Positions 1 through 8,529 of a stretch of 64,000 bases of DNA are shown piece by piece. The notes under the pieces are model-generated. The model was not told the DNA's origin. It searched no databases and saw only the letters and a list, made by a program, of their open reading frames with translations. The DNA lies in NCBI GenBank assembly GCA_905181765.1, contig CAJIYW010000006.1, forward strand, positions 124,001 through 188,000, in the 5' to 3' direction. The DNA is from Flavobacteriales bacterium UBA6772 (GTDB taxonomy: Bacteria; Bacteroidota; Bacteroidia; Flavobacteriales; Flavobacteriaceae). The position numbers were made by a program, and so were the translations under genes. The stretch's first letter is position 1, and every line of letters begins with the position of its first letter.

Positions 1-17
1 TTAAACCCCTTAAATTT

Positions 18-1121
18 ATGAAATATTTTTCAACTCTTGTTTTTATCTTATTATTTTTAGGATGTAAAAATTCTTCTGTAAAATCAATAAAAGAAACCAA
101 TTTTTATGTAGGAACCTACACCCAAAAAGAAAGTAAAGGGATCTACAAATACAGTATTTCAAAAGATGGCAAACTAAAAAATATAGGCTTAGCAGCTACA
201 ATTATAAACCCAAGTTTTTTAGCCAAATCTAAAGATCAAAAAAACCTTTTTGCTATTTCTGAAGTCAATGAAAATGAAACAGGTTATATATATTCCTACG
301 AAATTAAAAATGATTCTTTACAAATGGTCAATAAACAAGAAAGTGGCGGTGCTCATCCTTGTTTTATTGCTGTAAATAAAGACAACTATATAATAACCGC
401 CAATTATACTGGTGGAAATATAGGTTTACTAAAAGCTACTAAAACAGGTGAGATTGCACCAATTTCTTTTGTACAACAACATATAGGAAAAGGAAGTACA
501 GAAAGGCAAACCGCACCACACGCCCATTCTACTTGGTTTCATCCAACAAAAAACGAAGTAATCTCTATAGATTTAGGAACCAATGAATTGTGGTTTTCTA
601 CTATTGATAAAACTAAAAATGAACTCATTTATACAACTCAGAAAAAATTAAAAATGAAAGATGGGGCTGGCCCAAGACATTTAACGTTTCATCCAAATAA
701 CAAATGGATGTATATTTTAAATGAATTGAACAATACGGTTTCATTAGTAAAAGAAAAGAACAATGCATACTTTATAACAGCATCAATTACTACGTTACCA
801 GCAGGGTTTTCGACCGATAGTAAAGCTGCAGATATTCATATTTCTAAAGATGGAAAATTTTTATATACCTCTAACCGCGGTGCTGACTCTATCGCTATTT
901 TTAAAGTAAATACTACAAACGGAACATTAACTGGCATTGGTTACGCACCTGTTTTAGGAGCAAATCCTCGTAATTTTTCTCTTTCACCCGATGAAGAATT
1001 TCTTTTAGTTGCAAATCAAGATACTAACAATATAATATCGTTTAAAAGAAACCCATCTTCAGGAGCGTTAACTTTTGTTGATGAAATTTTTGCTCCTACT
1101 CCCGTATGTATTTTGTTTTAG
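18..1121 (+). CDS. Lactonase family beta-propeller lipoprotein (6-phosphogluconolactonase-like)
   Basis: A 367-residue protein that resembles the seven-bladed beta-propeller lactonases (YbhE/Pgl type), which hydrolyse 6-phosphogluconolactone or related sugar lactones. The N-terminus is a lipoprotein signal peptide: a hydrophobic stretch ending in FLGC at about residue 16, so the mature protein should be lipid-anchored outside the cytoplasm. Family features are the opening NFYVGTYT strand, the GAHPCF segment near residue 112, HAHSTWFHP near 168 and the repeated 'SKDGKFLYTSNRG' blade pattern near 278. An extracytoplasmic location argues against a role on a phosphorylated cytosolic intermediate; a secreted sugar-lactone or ring-cleavage lactone substrate is more likely. 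The gene is complete, but its promoter lies outside the window. Confidence 0.82.
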   Translation: MKYFSTLVFILLFLGCKNSSVKSIKETNFYVGTYTQKESKGIYKYSISKDGKLKNIGLAATIINPSFLAKSKDQKNLFAISEVNENETGYIYSYEIKNDSLQMVNKQESGGAHPCFIAVNKDNYIITANYTGGNIGLLKATKTGEIAPISFVQQHIGKGSTERQTAPHAHSTWFHPTKNEVISIDLGTNELWFSTIDKTKNELIYTTQKKLKMKDGAGPRHLTFHPNNKWMYILNELNNTVSLVKEKNNAYFITASITTLPAGFSTDSKAADIHISKDGKFLYTSNRGADSIAIFKVNTTNGTLTGIGYAPVLGANPRNFSLSPDEEFLLVANQDTNNIISFKRNPSSGALTFVDEIFAPTPVCILF

Positions 1122-1250
1122 TTCTTTTCTAAACCAGATGTTATTAATTATACTTAATAAAAAAATTATAAGCACTAAAAATTTCTGTCTCTAAATTCCT
1201 CTAAAAACTTCACTTTTATTCGTAACTTGTAGGTTCAAAATCAGCTACAA

Positions 1251-1714
1251 TTGGATATAAACTTATCAATTAACGGAAAATTGCACGCAGTACAAGTACA
1301 AGAAGACATGCCATTGCTCTGGGTAATTAGAGATATTGTAGGCTTAACAGGAACCAAATTTGGTTGCGGTGTTAGCCAATGTGGCGCTTGCTCTGTGCTT
1401 ATCGATGGAAAACTTACGAAGTCTTGTGTATACCTGTTTCAGATGCCATTGAAAAAGATATTTTTACCATTGAAGGAAATTCAGAAAACTTAGAGTTCCT
1501 AAGACAAGCTTGGACAGATGGAAATGTACCACAATGTGGGTATTGCCAATCCGGACAATTAATTGCTGCAACTTCTCTGCTCGATTTAATAGAAAAACCA
1601 ACCGATGAAGATATTGACGAAGCCATGAGTGCAAATATTTGCAGATGTGGAACCTATGCAAGAATTAAAAAAGGAATTCATACCGCGGTAAAACTTAAAA
1701 ACGAAACCAAATGA
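1251..1714 (+). pseudogene. Frameshifted (2Fe-2S) small subunit of a molybdenum hydroxylase (iorA-like)
   Basis: Small iron-sulfur subunit of a xanthine-oxidase-family hydroxylase, similar to isoquinoline 1-oxidoreductase alpha. The first part (1251 to about 1430) carries the plant-type ferredoxin cysteines [10 protein letters not shown]. The second part, in another frame to 1714, carries the second cluster motif QCGYCQSGQ and the closing NICRCGTY. The two join as ...[15 protein letters not shown] if one base is restored near 1428-1431, so one nucleotide is missing there. No ATG is available; the frame opens with TTG at 1251, just downstream of a stop at 1230. The stop overlaps the start of the large subunit by 4 bases, showing translational coupling. 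Sequence error and real decay cannot be separated by eye. Confidence 0.83.
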
Positions 1715-3927
1715 GCACCATTCAAAAAATAGACAGAAGAGATTTTGTAAAGTTATTTGGTTTGGCTTCTGGTGGTATTATCTTAGGTTGTTCTGTAGCT
1801 GCGGATAGCAAAGATTTTATTCCTTCTGAACATGCAACAGGTTTCCATCCCAATTTATTTATCCACCTCCAAAAAAACGGAAATATTATTTTAATTGCTT
1901 CCCGTTCAGAAATGGGACAAGGTATTAGAACCTCATTAGCTTCTGCCATTGCAGAGGAATTAGAGGCAGATTGGCAATATATTTCTGTGGAACAAGCAAT
2001 TGGTCATGAAAAATACGGAAACCAAAATACTGACGGCTCTAGAAGCGTAAGAACACGCTTAGAACCAATGCGTAAAATGGGCGCAACTGCAAAAATGATG
2101 CTAATTACAGTTGCCGCAAAAAAATGGAATATTGCTACATCAGCTTGTAAAGCAGCTAATCATTTTGTAATAAATACAATTACAAACGAGCAAATTTTCT
2201 TTGGAGATTTAGCCGCAGATGCTGCCAAGCTTCCAATTCCAAAAGAAAAAAACATACAACTAAAAAAAGTTAAGGATTTTAAATTTATTGGAAAAACTTT
2301 AAAAAGTATCGATTTAAAAGATTTTACACATGGCACCGCAACTTACGGAATTGATGTTCGCATACCGAATATGAAGTTTGCAGCCATTGCAAGATCTCCG
2401 GTTACTTTTGGGTCTGTAAAAAGCTTTACCAAAAACAACGCTGAAAAAGTTGCTGGTGTAGAGGCTATTTTTGAAATGCCAAGACTAATACCACCAACTG
2501 GGAAATTTTTCGGAATGCTTGGTGGTGTTGCAGTAATTGCAAACAATACCTGGGCTGCTTTTCAAGGAAAAATAGCACTAGATATTGAATGGAATAAAGG
2601 AGCAAACGAAAATTTTGATTCTGAAGAGTTTAAAAAAATACTAACCAAGAGGGTACAAAAAACAGGTAAATTAGTTCCTGGTGTTCTTGGGAATGTAAAT
2701 ACTGCTTTTGATACCGCAGCAAAGACGATTGAAGCTACCTATCATGTTCCGTTTTTGGCACATACACCAATGGAAGTTCCGAATGCAACGGCTTGGTTTC
2801 AAGAAGACAAAATAGAGGTTTGGGCGCCTGTACAAGATCCGCAAACGGCAAGAAGCGAATTGGCACATTTCTTTGAAATTCCGATTGAAAAAATTACTGT
2901 AAATGTTACTTTTTTGGGTGGTGGATTTGGCCGAAAATCAAAGTCTGATTTTGTCGTAGAAGCGGTTGCTATTTCTAAAAAGATAAATGCTCCGGTACAA
3001 GTAGTTTGGACGCGTGAAGACGATATCCAAAATAGTTTTTATCATGCTACAAGTGCACAATATTTAAAAGGTAGCATTGACGGACAAGGAAAAGTAACCG
3101 GTTGGTTGCAGCGCGTTGGCTTCCCTTCTATTGTATCTTCTTTTAAACCGTTATCTGAATATGGTTCTGGTTTTGAGCTGAACCAAGGATTTACAAACAA
3201 CCCGTATGCCATCAAAAATTTTAGACTGGAAAACGTCAAAGCAGAAGCAAATTTAAGAATTGGATGGATGCGATCTGTAGTGCATATTCATAGTGCTTTT
3301 GGCATCAATTCTTTTGTAGATGAATTGGCATTTGCGGCACAAAAAGATCCGGTACAATTCCATTTAGAATTACTTGGAAAAGATCGTATCTTAAAAGGAA
3401 AATCGAAATTTCCATTCAATTCTAAGCGTTTTAAAAATGTGTTAACCACCACAGCGGATATGGCAAATTGGGGCGCAGAATTACCCAAAAACCACGGATT
3501 AGGTATTGCCATACATTATAGTTTTTATAGTTATATTGCAACGGTTGTAGAAGTTTCTGTATTAGACAGAAAGGTAAAAATAGAAAATATTTGGACCACG
3601 ATAGATTGTGGTTTGGCTTTAAATAAAGACAACATTACAAACCAATTAGAAGGTGCGGCAATTTTTGGAATGTCTTTAGCCATGTTTGGTAAAATCTCTA
3701 CAAAAGATGGTGCAGTAGAACAAAATAACTTCTTTGATTATCAAATGACCCGAATGAAAGATACACCAAATATTCATATTAATATTGTAGATGCTATGCA
3801 TGAACCGCCGACTGGCGTTGGCGAGCCCGGTGTTCCTGTAATTGCACCTGCCATTTGCAACGCTATATTTAATGCTACTGGAGAACGTGTTCGAAGTTTA
3901 CCGTTAAGTGATTTAGGGATGGTTTAG
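1711..3927 (+). CDS. Molybdopterin-binding large subunit of a xanthine-oxidase-family hydroxylase (iorB-like), Tat-exported
   Basis: A 738-residue catalytic subunit resembling isoquinoline 1-oxidoreductase beta or membrane-bound aldehyde dehydrogenases. It oxidises an N-heterocycle or aldehyde at a molybdenum-cytosine-dinucleotide cofactor and passes electrons to the iron-sulfur subunit encoded just upstream. Cofactor motifs visible include the glycine-rich FLGGGFGRKS near residue 405 and the C-terminal GVGEPGVPVIAPA near 708. The N-terminus carries a twin-arginine motif (DRRDFVK, residues 8-14), then a hydrophobic stretch ending LGC, so it may be a Tat-exported lipoprotein that carries the signal-less small subunit with it. 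A cytochrome c subunit often found in such complexes was not seen here. Substrate unknown. Confidence 0.88.
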   Translation: MSTIQKIDRRDFVKLFGLASGGIILGCSVAADSKDFIPSEHATGFHPNLFIHLQKNGNIILIASRSEMGQGIRTSLASAIAEELEADWQYISVEQAIGHEKYGNQNTDGSRSVRTRLEPMRKMGATAKMMLITVAAKKWNIATSACKAANHFVINTITNEQIFFGDLAADAAKLPIPKEKNIQLKKVKDFKFIGKTLKSIDLKDFTHGTATYGIDVRIPNMKFAAIARSPVTFGSVKSFTKNNAEKVAGVEAIFEMPRLIPPTGKFFGMLGGVAVIANNTWAAFQGKIALDIEWNKGANENFDSEEFKKILTKRVQKTGKLVPGVLGNVNTAFDTAAKTIEATYHVPFLAHTPMEVPNATAWFQEDKIEVWAPVQDPQTARSELAHFFEIPIEKITVNVTFLGGGFGRKSKSDFVVEAVAISKKINAPVQVVWTREDDIQNSFYHATSAQYLKGSIDGQGKVTGWLQRVGFPSIVSSFKPLSEYGSGFELNQGFTNNPYAIKNFRLENVKAEANLRIGWMRSVVHIHSAFGINSFVDELAFAAQKDPVQFHLELLGKDRILKGKSKFPFNSKRFKNVLTTTADMANWGAELPKNHGLGIAIHYSFYSYIATVVEVSVLDRKVKIENIWTTIDCGLALNKDNITNQLEGAAIFGMSLAMFGKISTKDGAVEQNNFFDYQMTRMKDTPNIHINIVDAMHEPPTGVGEPGVPVIAPAICNAIFNATGERVRSLPLSDLGMV

Positions 3928-3997
3928 TTTAAACAATAAAAAAAGCTTAACTAATACTAGTAGAACTTTTTTTATCTATTTTATTTAATGTTTTTTC

Positions 3998-5626
3998 TTA
4001 AAACTTATAATCACCCAGAGGCTTAGGAAAGTCCTCAGGATTTGCAGCTAAATGATATCTAGGATCATCAATATCCTCTTCGATAACACCTTTAAAAATA
4101 GGAGATGCTTTGTAAAGTAAAACTTTACAATCTTCACTTAAATGTTTTAGGGTAACTTTCTTACCAGCTACTTGATATTTTTCTACCAAAGCAAAAATAG
4201 CTTCAATTGCAGAATGATCTGAAATACGTGCTTCTATAAAGTCTATTTCTATCATTTCTGGATCTGTTTTTACAGCAAACTTTTCATTAAAAGCAGTAAT
4301 ACTTCCAAAGAATAAAGGTCCCCAGATTTCATAGACCTTAGTACCATCTTCTTTAATACGTTTTCTAGCTCTAATCTTCTTTGCATTTTCCCATGCAAAT
4401 ACCAAAGCACTTACAATTACTCCAGAAATAACGGCAATTGCCAAATCGAAAATTACAGTCATGGCAGAAACTAAAACCAATACAAAAAGATCTGTTTTGG
4501 GTATTTTATTAAGAATTCTAAAACTAGACCATGCAAATGTACCTATTACAACCATAAACATTACACCAACCAAAGCTGCAATTGGAACTTGCTCTATATA
4601 AGAAGATCCAAAAAGAATAAACATCAGTAACATAACAGCAGCAGTAATACCAGACAAACGTCCACGACCGCCACCTTTTATATTTATAATAGATTGCCCA
4701 ATCATAGCACATCCACCCATTCCACCAAATAAGCCTGTAAGTATATTTGCACCACCTTGTGCAACACATTCTCTATTAGAGTTTCCACGCGTTTCTGTTA
4801 AATCGTCTATTAAATTTAAGGTCATTAAAGACTCAATTAAACCAATAGCCGCTAATATTAATGCATATGGGAAAATAAATTTTAAAGTTTCAAAATTCAT
4901 AGGAATGTTAGAAAAAGTTTCTAATACAGGTACTGGAAAACCTCCTTTTAAACCTTCACCCCCGCCATCTTTAATAAAAGAACCAACGGTTGCCACGTCT
5001 AAGCTTGAAAAAATTACAATTCCTGTAACTACTAAAATAGCAATCAATGCTTCCGGTAATTTTTTTGTAAATTTTATTTTTGGTAAACCCCACATAATTA
5101 ACATGGTTAAAGCAACCAATCCAATCATGTATCCTAATGAAAATCCTTCTAACCAGACTTTTTCTCCACCAACTGTCTGCTTAAACATTCCTAATTGAGA
5201 TAAAAAAATCACAATGGCCAGACCATTTACAAACCCCATCATTACAGGATGCGGAATTAAACGTACAAATTTACCAAGCTTTAAAACACCTGCCAAAACT
5301 TGAATCACTCCCATTAAAATAACGGTTAAAAAAAGATAATACAGACCTAAATTTTCATCAGGACTTCCCATCGCGTTTCCTTGAGCAACTAAAGACACCA
5401 TCACAACTGCTAATGCACCAGTTGCTCCCGAAATCATTCCTGGCCTTCCTCCAAAAATTGAAGTAATTAAACCCACCATAAACGCGGCATAAAGCCCTAC
5501 AAGCGGATCTACACCTGCTACAAATGCGAAGGCTACAGCTTCTGGAACTAATGCTAATGCCACCGTAATTCCCGATAACACATCATTTCTTACATTATTT
5601 ACCCTTTTAATAATGAATTCAGTCAT
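3998..5626 (-). CDS. SulP family inorganic anion transporter with STAS domain
   Basis: A 542-residue inner-membrane transporter of the SulP/SLC26 family. Members carry sulfate, bicarbonate or other anions, usually with sodium or protons. The N-terminal ~410 residues are hydrophobic membrane segments, including the family region VALALVPEAVAFAF near residue 22 and the conserved GLFGGMGGCAMIGQS stretch near residue 300. The C-terminal ~100 residues form a cytoplasmic STAS domain (ITAFNEKF...IEIDFIEARISDHSAIEAI). In marine bacteria this short class has been linked to bicarbonate uptake, but the substrate cannot be read from sequence. The gene is monocistronic, convergent with iorB, and has its own -7 element at 5654-5661. 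Confidence 0.9.
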   Translation of the reverse strand: MTEFIIKRVNNVRNDVLSGITVALALVPEAVAFAFVAGVDPLVGLYAAFMVGLITSIFGGRPGMISGATGALAVVMVSLVAQGNAMGSPDENLGLYYLFLTVILMGVIQVLAGVLKLGKFVRLIPHPVMMGFVNGLAIVIFLSQLGMFKQTVGGEKVWLEGFSLGYMIGLVALTMLIMWGLPKIKFTKKLPEALIAILVVTGIVIFSSLDVATVGSFIKDGGGEGLKGGFPVPVLETFSNIPMNFETLKFIFPYALILAAIGLIESLMTLNLIDDLTETRGNSNRECVAQGGANILTGLFGGMGGCAMIGQSIINIKGGGRGRLSGITAAVMLLMFILFGSSYIEQVPIAALVGVMFMVVIGTFAWSSFRILNKIPKTDLFVLVLVSAMTVIFDLAIAVISGVIVSALVFAWENAKKIRARKRIKEDGTKVYEIWGPLFFGSITAFNEKFAVKTDPEMIEIDFIEARISDHSAIEAIFALVEKYQVAGKKVTLKHLSEDCKVLLYKASPIFKGVIEEDIDDPRYHLAANPEDFPKPLGDYKF

Positions 5627-5653
5627 AATTTCTTAATGCTTTTTAGAAGCTGG

Positions 5654-5661
5654 CAAAGATA
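5654..5661 (-). promoter_or_regulatory. Bacteroidetes -7 element for the SulP gene
   Basis: Reads TATCTTTG on the minus strand, matching TAnnTTTG, 27 bases before the SulP start codon. No convincing -33 TTTG was found. Confidence 0.5.
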
Positions 5662-5679
5662 GATGGTTTTTCGAGAAAA

Positions 5680-6282
5680 TCACATTTTTAAGAAAGTATC
5701 ATACACCAATTCAATATTTTTGTATGAATTTTTGAGAGCTTTTGCAATTGCTGCTTTATTTTTAAAAACAACTTCCGTAATTCCTTCTTCAAGTTGTGGC
5801 GTTAATTCACCTGTAAAATCTGAAGTCATAACAAACCAAAACGTTTCTTTTAATTTCATTCCGTTTTGAAAATACACGTGATAAGTTGTTAATAAAGGTT
5901 TTATTAACTTTAAATTAAAAATACCACATTCCTCTTCTACCTCCCTAATAGCAGTTTCTTTTACTGTTTCTCCTTTTTCGATTCTGCCCTTTGGCAAATC
6001 CCATTTATAAGACCTGTAAATAAATAAAATTTCGTTTTTTGGATTTACAACTAAGCCACCGGCTGCAGAAACGACATTAAAAGTGCTTAAGAATTCTTGC
6101 CAACCCAATTCTAAATCAGGTGCATATAAGTTTATGCCTTTTAACTTCTTGTCTTTAAGTTTGTGTATTATTTCTTCGGTAACAATATCCTTCAATAGAT
6201 AGACAGGATACTTATTCTCTTTTATTTGAGAAGATGTTAAAAAAATTGGTTTATCATTTACAAAAACTACATACATTTGCAT
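5680..6282 (-). CDS. NUDIX hydrolase
   Basis: A NUDIX-family pyrophosphohydrolase of about 200 residues that would cleave a nucleoside diphosphate linked to another group. The NUDIX box is complete: GRIEKGETVKETAIREVEEECGI split as G-x5-E-x7-REVEEECGI, around residues 100-125. The open frame runs to a TTG at 6297, but ATG codons at 6282 or 6276 are better starts; the latter gives the familiar opening MYVVFVNDKP. With 6282 the start codon sits beside the divergent pyrE start at 6284, leaving no intergenic promoter. The same NUDIX/pyrE pairing is common in Flavobacteriia. Substrate is not predictable. Confidence 0.88.
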   Translation of the reverse strand: MQMYVVFVNDKPIFLTSSQIKENKYPVYLLKDIVTEEIIHKLKDKKLKGINLYAPDLELGWQEFLSTFNVVSAAGGLVVNPKNEILFIYRSYKWDLPKGRIEKGETVKETAIREVEEECGIFNLKLIKPLLTTYHVYFQNGMKLKETFWFVMTSDFTGELTPQLEEGITEVVFKNKAAIAKALKNSYKNIELVYDTFLKM

Positions 6283-6283
6283 T

Positions 6284-6925
6284 ATGATTTTAAACAAAGA
6301 TACGGCAAAAAAAACAGCGGAGCTTTTACTGCAAGTAAAGGCAATAAAACTAAATCCTAGTGACCCATTTAATTGGGCATCAGGTTGGAAATCACCAATC
6401 TATTGTGATAATAGGGTAACGCTTTCTTATCCCCCAGTTCGTATTTTCTTAAAAGAAGAAATTGCAAAAATTGTAGAAAAAGAATTTGGCAAACCAGATG
6501 TTATTGCTGGAGTTGCTACCGGTGCTATTGCTATTGGTATTTTAGTTGCGCAAGAATTGGGCGTTCCTTTTATTTACGTAAGACCAGAGCCTAAAAAGCA
6601 CGGTAGAAAAAACCAAATTGAAGGGCATTTAGAAAGAGGCCAAAACGTAGTAGTTATTGAAGATTTAATAAGTACAGGTACTAGCAGTTTAAATGCAGTA
6701 GTAGCATTAAAAGAGGCTGGAGCTGTAGTGAAAGGAATGGTCGCTATTTTTACCTACGGATTCGATCTTGCAATAGAAAATTTTAAAGATAAAAACATAG
6801 ATTTAGTTACTTTAAGTAATTATGATAATTTATTAGAGCAAGCTTTAGAAAGTAGTTATATTTCTGAAAAGGAATTGAGCACATTGCGCGAGTGGAGAAG
6901 AGAACCAAGTACTTGGAAACAATAA
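6284..6925 (+). CDS. pyrE: Orotate phosphoribosyltransferase
   Basis: A 213-residue enzyme converting orotate and PRPP to orotidine 5'-phosphate in pyrimidine synthesis, in the cytosol. The type-I phosphoribosyltransferase PRPP-binding motif VVVIEDLISTGTSS is at about residues 124-137. The catalytic loop lysines KKHGRKNQIEG are near residue 105, and the substrate-side motif FNWASGWKSPIYCDNR is near residue 28. Length is normal for the family. It begins 2-8 bases from the divergent NUDIX start and is followed after 12 bases by the SRPBCC gene, so these two genes probably form one transcript. Confidence 0.96.
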   Translation: MILNKDTAKKTAELLLQVKAIKLNPSDPFNWASGWKSPIYCDNRVTLSYPPVRIFLKEEIAKIVEKEFGKPDVIAGVATGAIAIGILVAQELGVPFIYVRPEPKKHGRKNQIEGHLERGQNVVVIEDLISTGTSSLNAVVALKEAGAVVKGMVAIFTYGFDLAIENFKDKNIDLVTLSNYDNLLEQALESSYISEKELSTLREWRREPSTWKQ

Positions 6926-6937
6926 AATAGATTCGGT

Positions 6938-7327
6938 ATGAACATTGAAGGGAATAAGGTGATTTTAGAAAAATCTCAAGAAACAATATTTGACTTTTTT
7001 AGTGATTTAAATAACTTTGGAAAAATTATGCCAGAAAACATCAATAAATTTGAAGTTGATGGAGATTCATTCTTATTCGGTTTGCCAGGTATGCCAGAAA
7101 TCAGATTGGTTTTAAAGGAAAAAACACCATTTTCTAATATTACCTTGGGAGCCGCAAGTAGTAAATTACCATTTACCTTAGCTGCAAATATCACAAAAAT
7201 AGAAGAAGATAAAAGTGAAGTACAACTTAGCTTTGTAGGTGAATTTAACGCAATGATGGCCATGATGATAAAGAAGCCATTGACAACTTTTGTTGAAACA
7301 TTAACTGAAAATATAGAGAAAGTCTAA
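6938..7327 (+). CDS. SRPBCC family small protein
   Basis: A 129-residue protein with the layout of SRPBCC/START-type ligand-binding proteins: an opening strand EKSQETIFDFFSDLNNFGKIMPENI, then alternating strands and a long C-terminal helix from about residue 100. This family binds hydrophobic ligands or acts as polyketide-type cyclases, but no function can be assigned here. It follows pyrE by 12 bases and is regularly found there in flavobacteria, so a link to pyrimidine metabolism is only contextual. The stop codon overlaps the 3' end of the convergent birA by 4 bases. Confidence 0.78.
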   Translation: MNIEGNKVILEKSQETIFDFFSDLNNFGKIMPENINKFEVDGDSFLFGLPGMPEIRLVLKEKTPFSNITLGAASSKLPFTLAANITKIEEDKSEVQLSFVGEFNAMMAMMIKKPLTTFVETLTENIEKV

Positions 7328-8056
7328 AGGAAAGAAATTTCTTTAATTCCAAATTCTTTAAAGGTCTCATCTTCAAGTTCTACTTGAAGTTTTCCGTCTT
7401 TAGAAACTCCGCGAATAATTCCCATAAATAAAACATCATTAGCTATCTTTAAACATAGTTGGGATGTTTTTTTTATATAATACATTTAAATAGCTGGTTT
7501 CTATACTTTCGAAAGCCTTTGCATTTAAAAGTGAAATTTTTGATTTTAAACTAGTTACTATCTCGATTAAAAGTTGTTCTAAATCAAAGGTTCTATTACT
7601 ACTTAATGTTAAAGAACTGGCGTTTTCTAAAGAACTCGAAAAGCTAGTTTGATTTACATTTAATCCAATTCCAATTACAGAAGAAGAAATTTTTGCACCT
7701 TTTAAACTGTTTTCTATTAAAATACCTCCAATTTTTTTCTTTGCTGACAGAATGTCGTTAGGCCATTTAATAGTAATACCAGGAATATTTTCTTGTTGTA
7801 ATACCTCAAAAACAGCTAAAGAAACCGCATAATTTAAATACTTTTTATCTGAAACACTTAAGGATTCAAAAGTTACAAAAACACTAAAAATCAAGTTCTT
7901 ACCAACCTCAGACTCCCAAACACTTCCTTGTTGTCCTCTCCCTTTAACCTGATTCTCTGTAACAACAACTGTGAAGTTTTCTACCACGGAATTAGATGCC
8001 ATTTCCTTTAAAAAAGAATTAGTAGAATCGGTGGCACTAAGTTTGATTATTTTCAA
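7324..8056 (-). pseudogene. birA: Biotin--[acetyl-CoA-carboxylase] ligase, frameshifted near the C-terminus
   Basis: Biotin protein ligase, which joins biotin to acyl carrier protein domains such as AccB. The catalytic core is intact: the biotin/ATP loop GRGQQGSVWES is near residue 39 and the KWPNDILSAKKKIGGIL segment near residue 100. It has no N-terminal DNA-binding domain, so it is a ligase only and not a repressor. The main frame stops at 7439. However, restoring frame at 7441-7444 (one extra base) continues with an SH3-like C-terminal domain (NDVLFMGIIRGVSKDG... EFGIKEISF) to a stop at 7324. A single-base insertion therefore removes about 38 residues. The gene is probably essential, which favours sequence error. 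Confidence 0.85.
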
Positions 8057-8113
8057 GTGTTAAATATTGTGTAATCTAGTTCAATAATAGACAAAATACT
8101 CGCAAAAATATAA

Positions 8114-8121
8114 TAACTTTG
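8114..8121 (+). promoter_or_regulatory. -7 element upstream of rsfS-ftsH
   Basis: TAACTTTG matches TAnnTTTG, 22 bases before the rsfS start, in the divergent birA/rsfS spacer. It would drive the long rsfS-ftsH-LUD-cdsA-psd-ACBP-yceI run. The -33 box is weak. Confidence 0.5.
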
Positions 8122-8143
8122 CATTTAAATTAGAATTAAATTA

Positions 8144-8512
8144 ATGACTAAAAAACAAGTAAGTACAGATGATTTAATCTCTGTAATAATTCAAGGGATT
8201 GAAGAGGTTAAAGGAGAAAATATTCAGCTATTAGACTTACGAGATATAGAGAATACCGTATGCGATTATTTCATAATTTGCTCTGGTAATTCAAACACAC
8301 AAGTAAAAGCAATTTCTAGTTCTATTCAAAAAACAGTAAGTAAGCAAGTTAAAGACAAGCCTTGGCATATTGAAGGTGAAAACAATGCAGAATGGATTTT
8401 AATGGATTATGTAAACGTTGCAGTGCATGTTTTTCAGAAACAAATTAGAGATTTCTACGATATAGAAAGTCTTTGGGGAGATGCAAAAATTACAGAAATT
8501 ACACCTTCTTAA
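8144..8512 (+). CDS. rsfS: Ribosome silencing factor RsfS
   Basis: A 122-residue member of the RsfS/Iojap family. It binds ribosomal protein uL14 and blocks joining of the subunits when nutrients are scarce. Characteristic segments are VKGENIQLLDLRD near residue 24, CDYFIICSGNS near 42, and the closing WILMDYVNVAVHVFQKQIRDFYDIESLWGDA (split here at residues 88-117), all canonical. It is the first gene of a tightly packed plus-strand run and lies 17 bases before ftsH, so the two are co-transcribed. Confidence 0.94.
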   Translation: MTKKQVSTDDLISVIIQGIEEVKGENIQLLDLRDIENTVCDYFIICSGNSNTQVKAISSSIQKTVSKQVKDKPWHIEGENNAEWILMDYVNVAVHVFQKQIRDFYDIESLWGDAKITEITPS

Positions 8513-8529
8513 AATTTTAGATTAATAAA

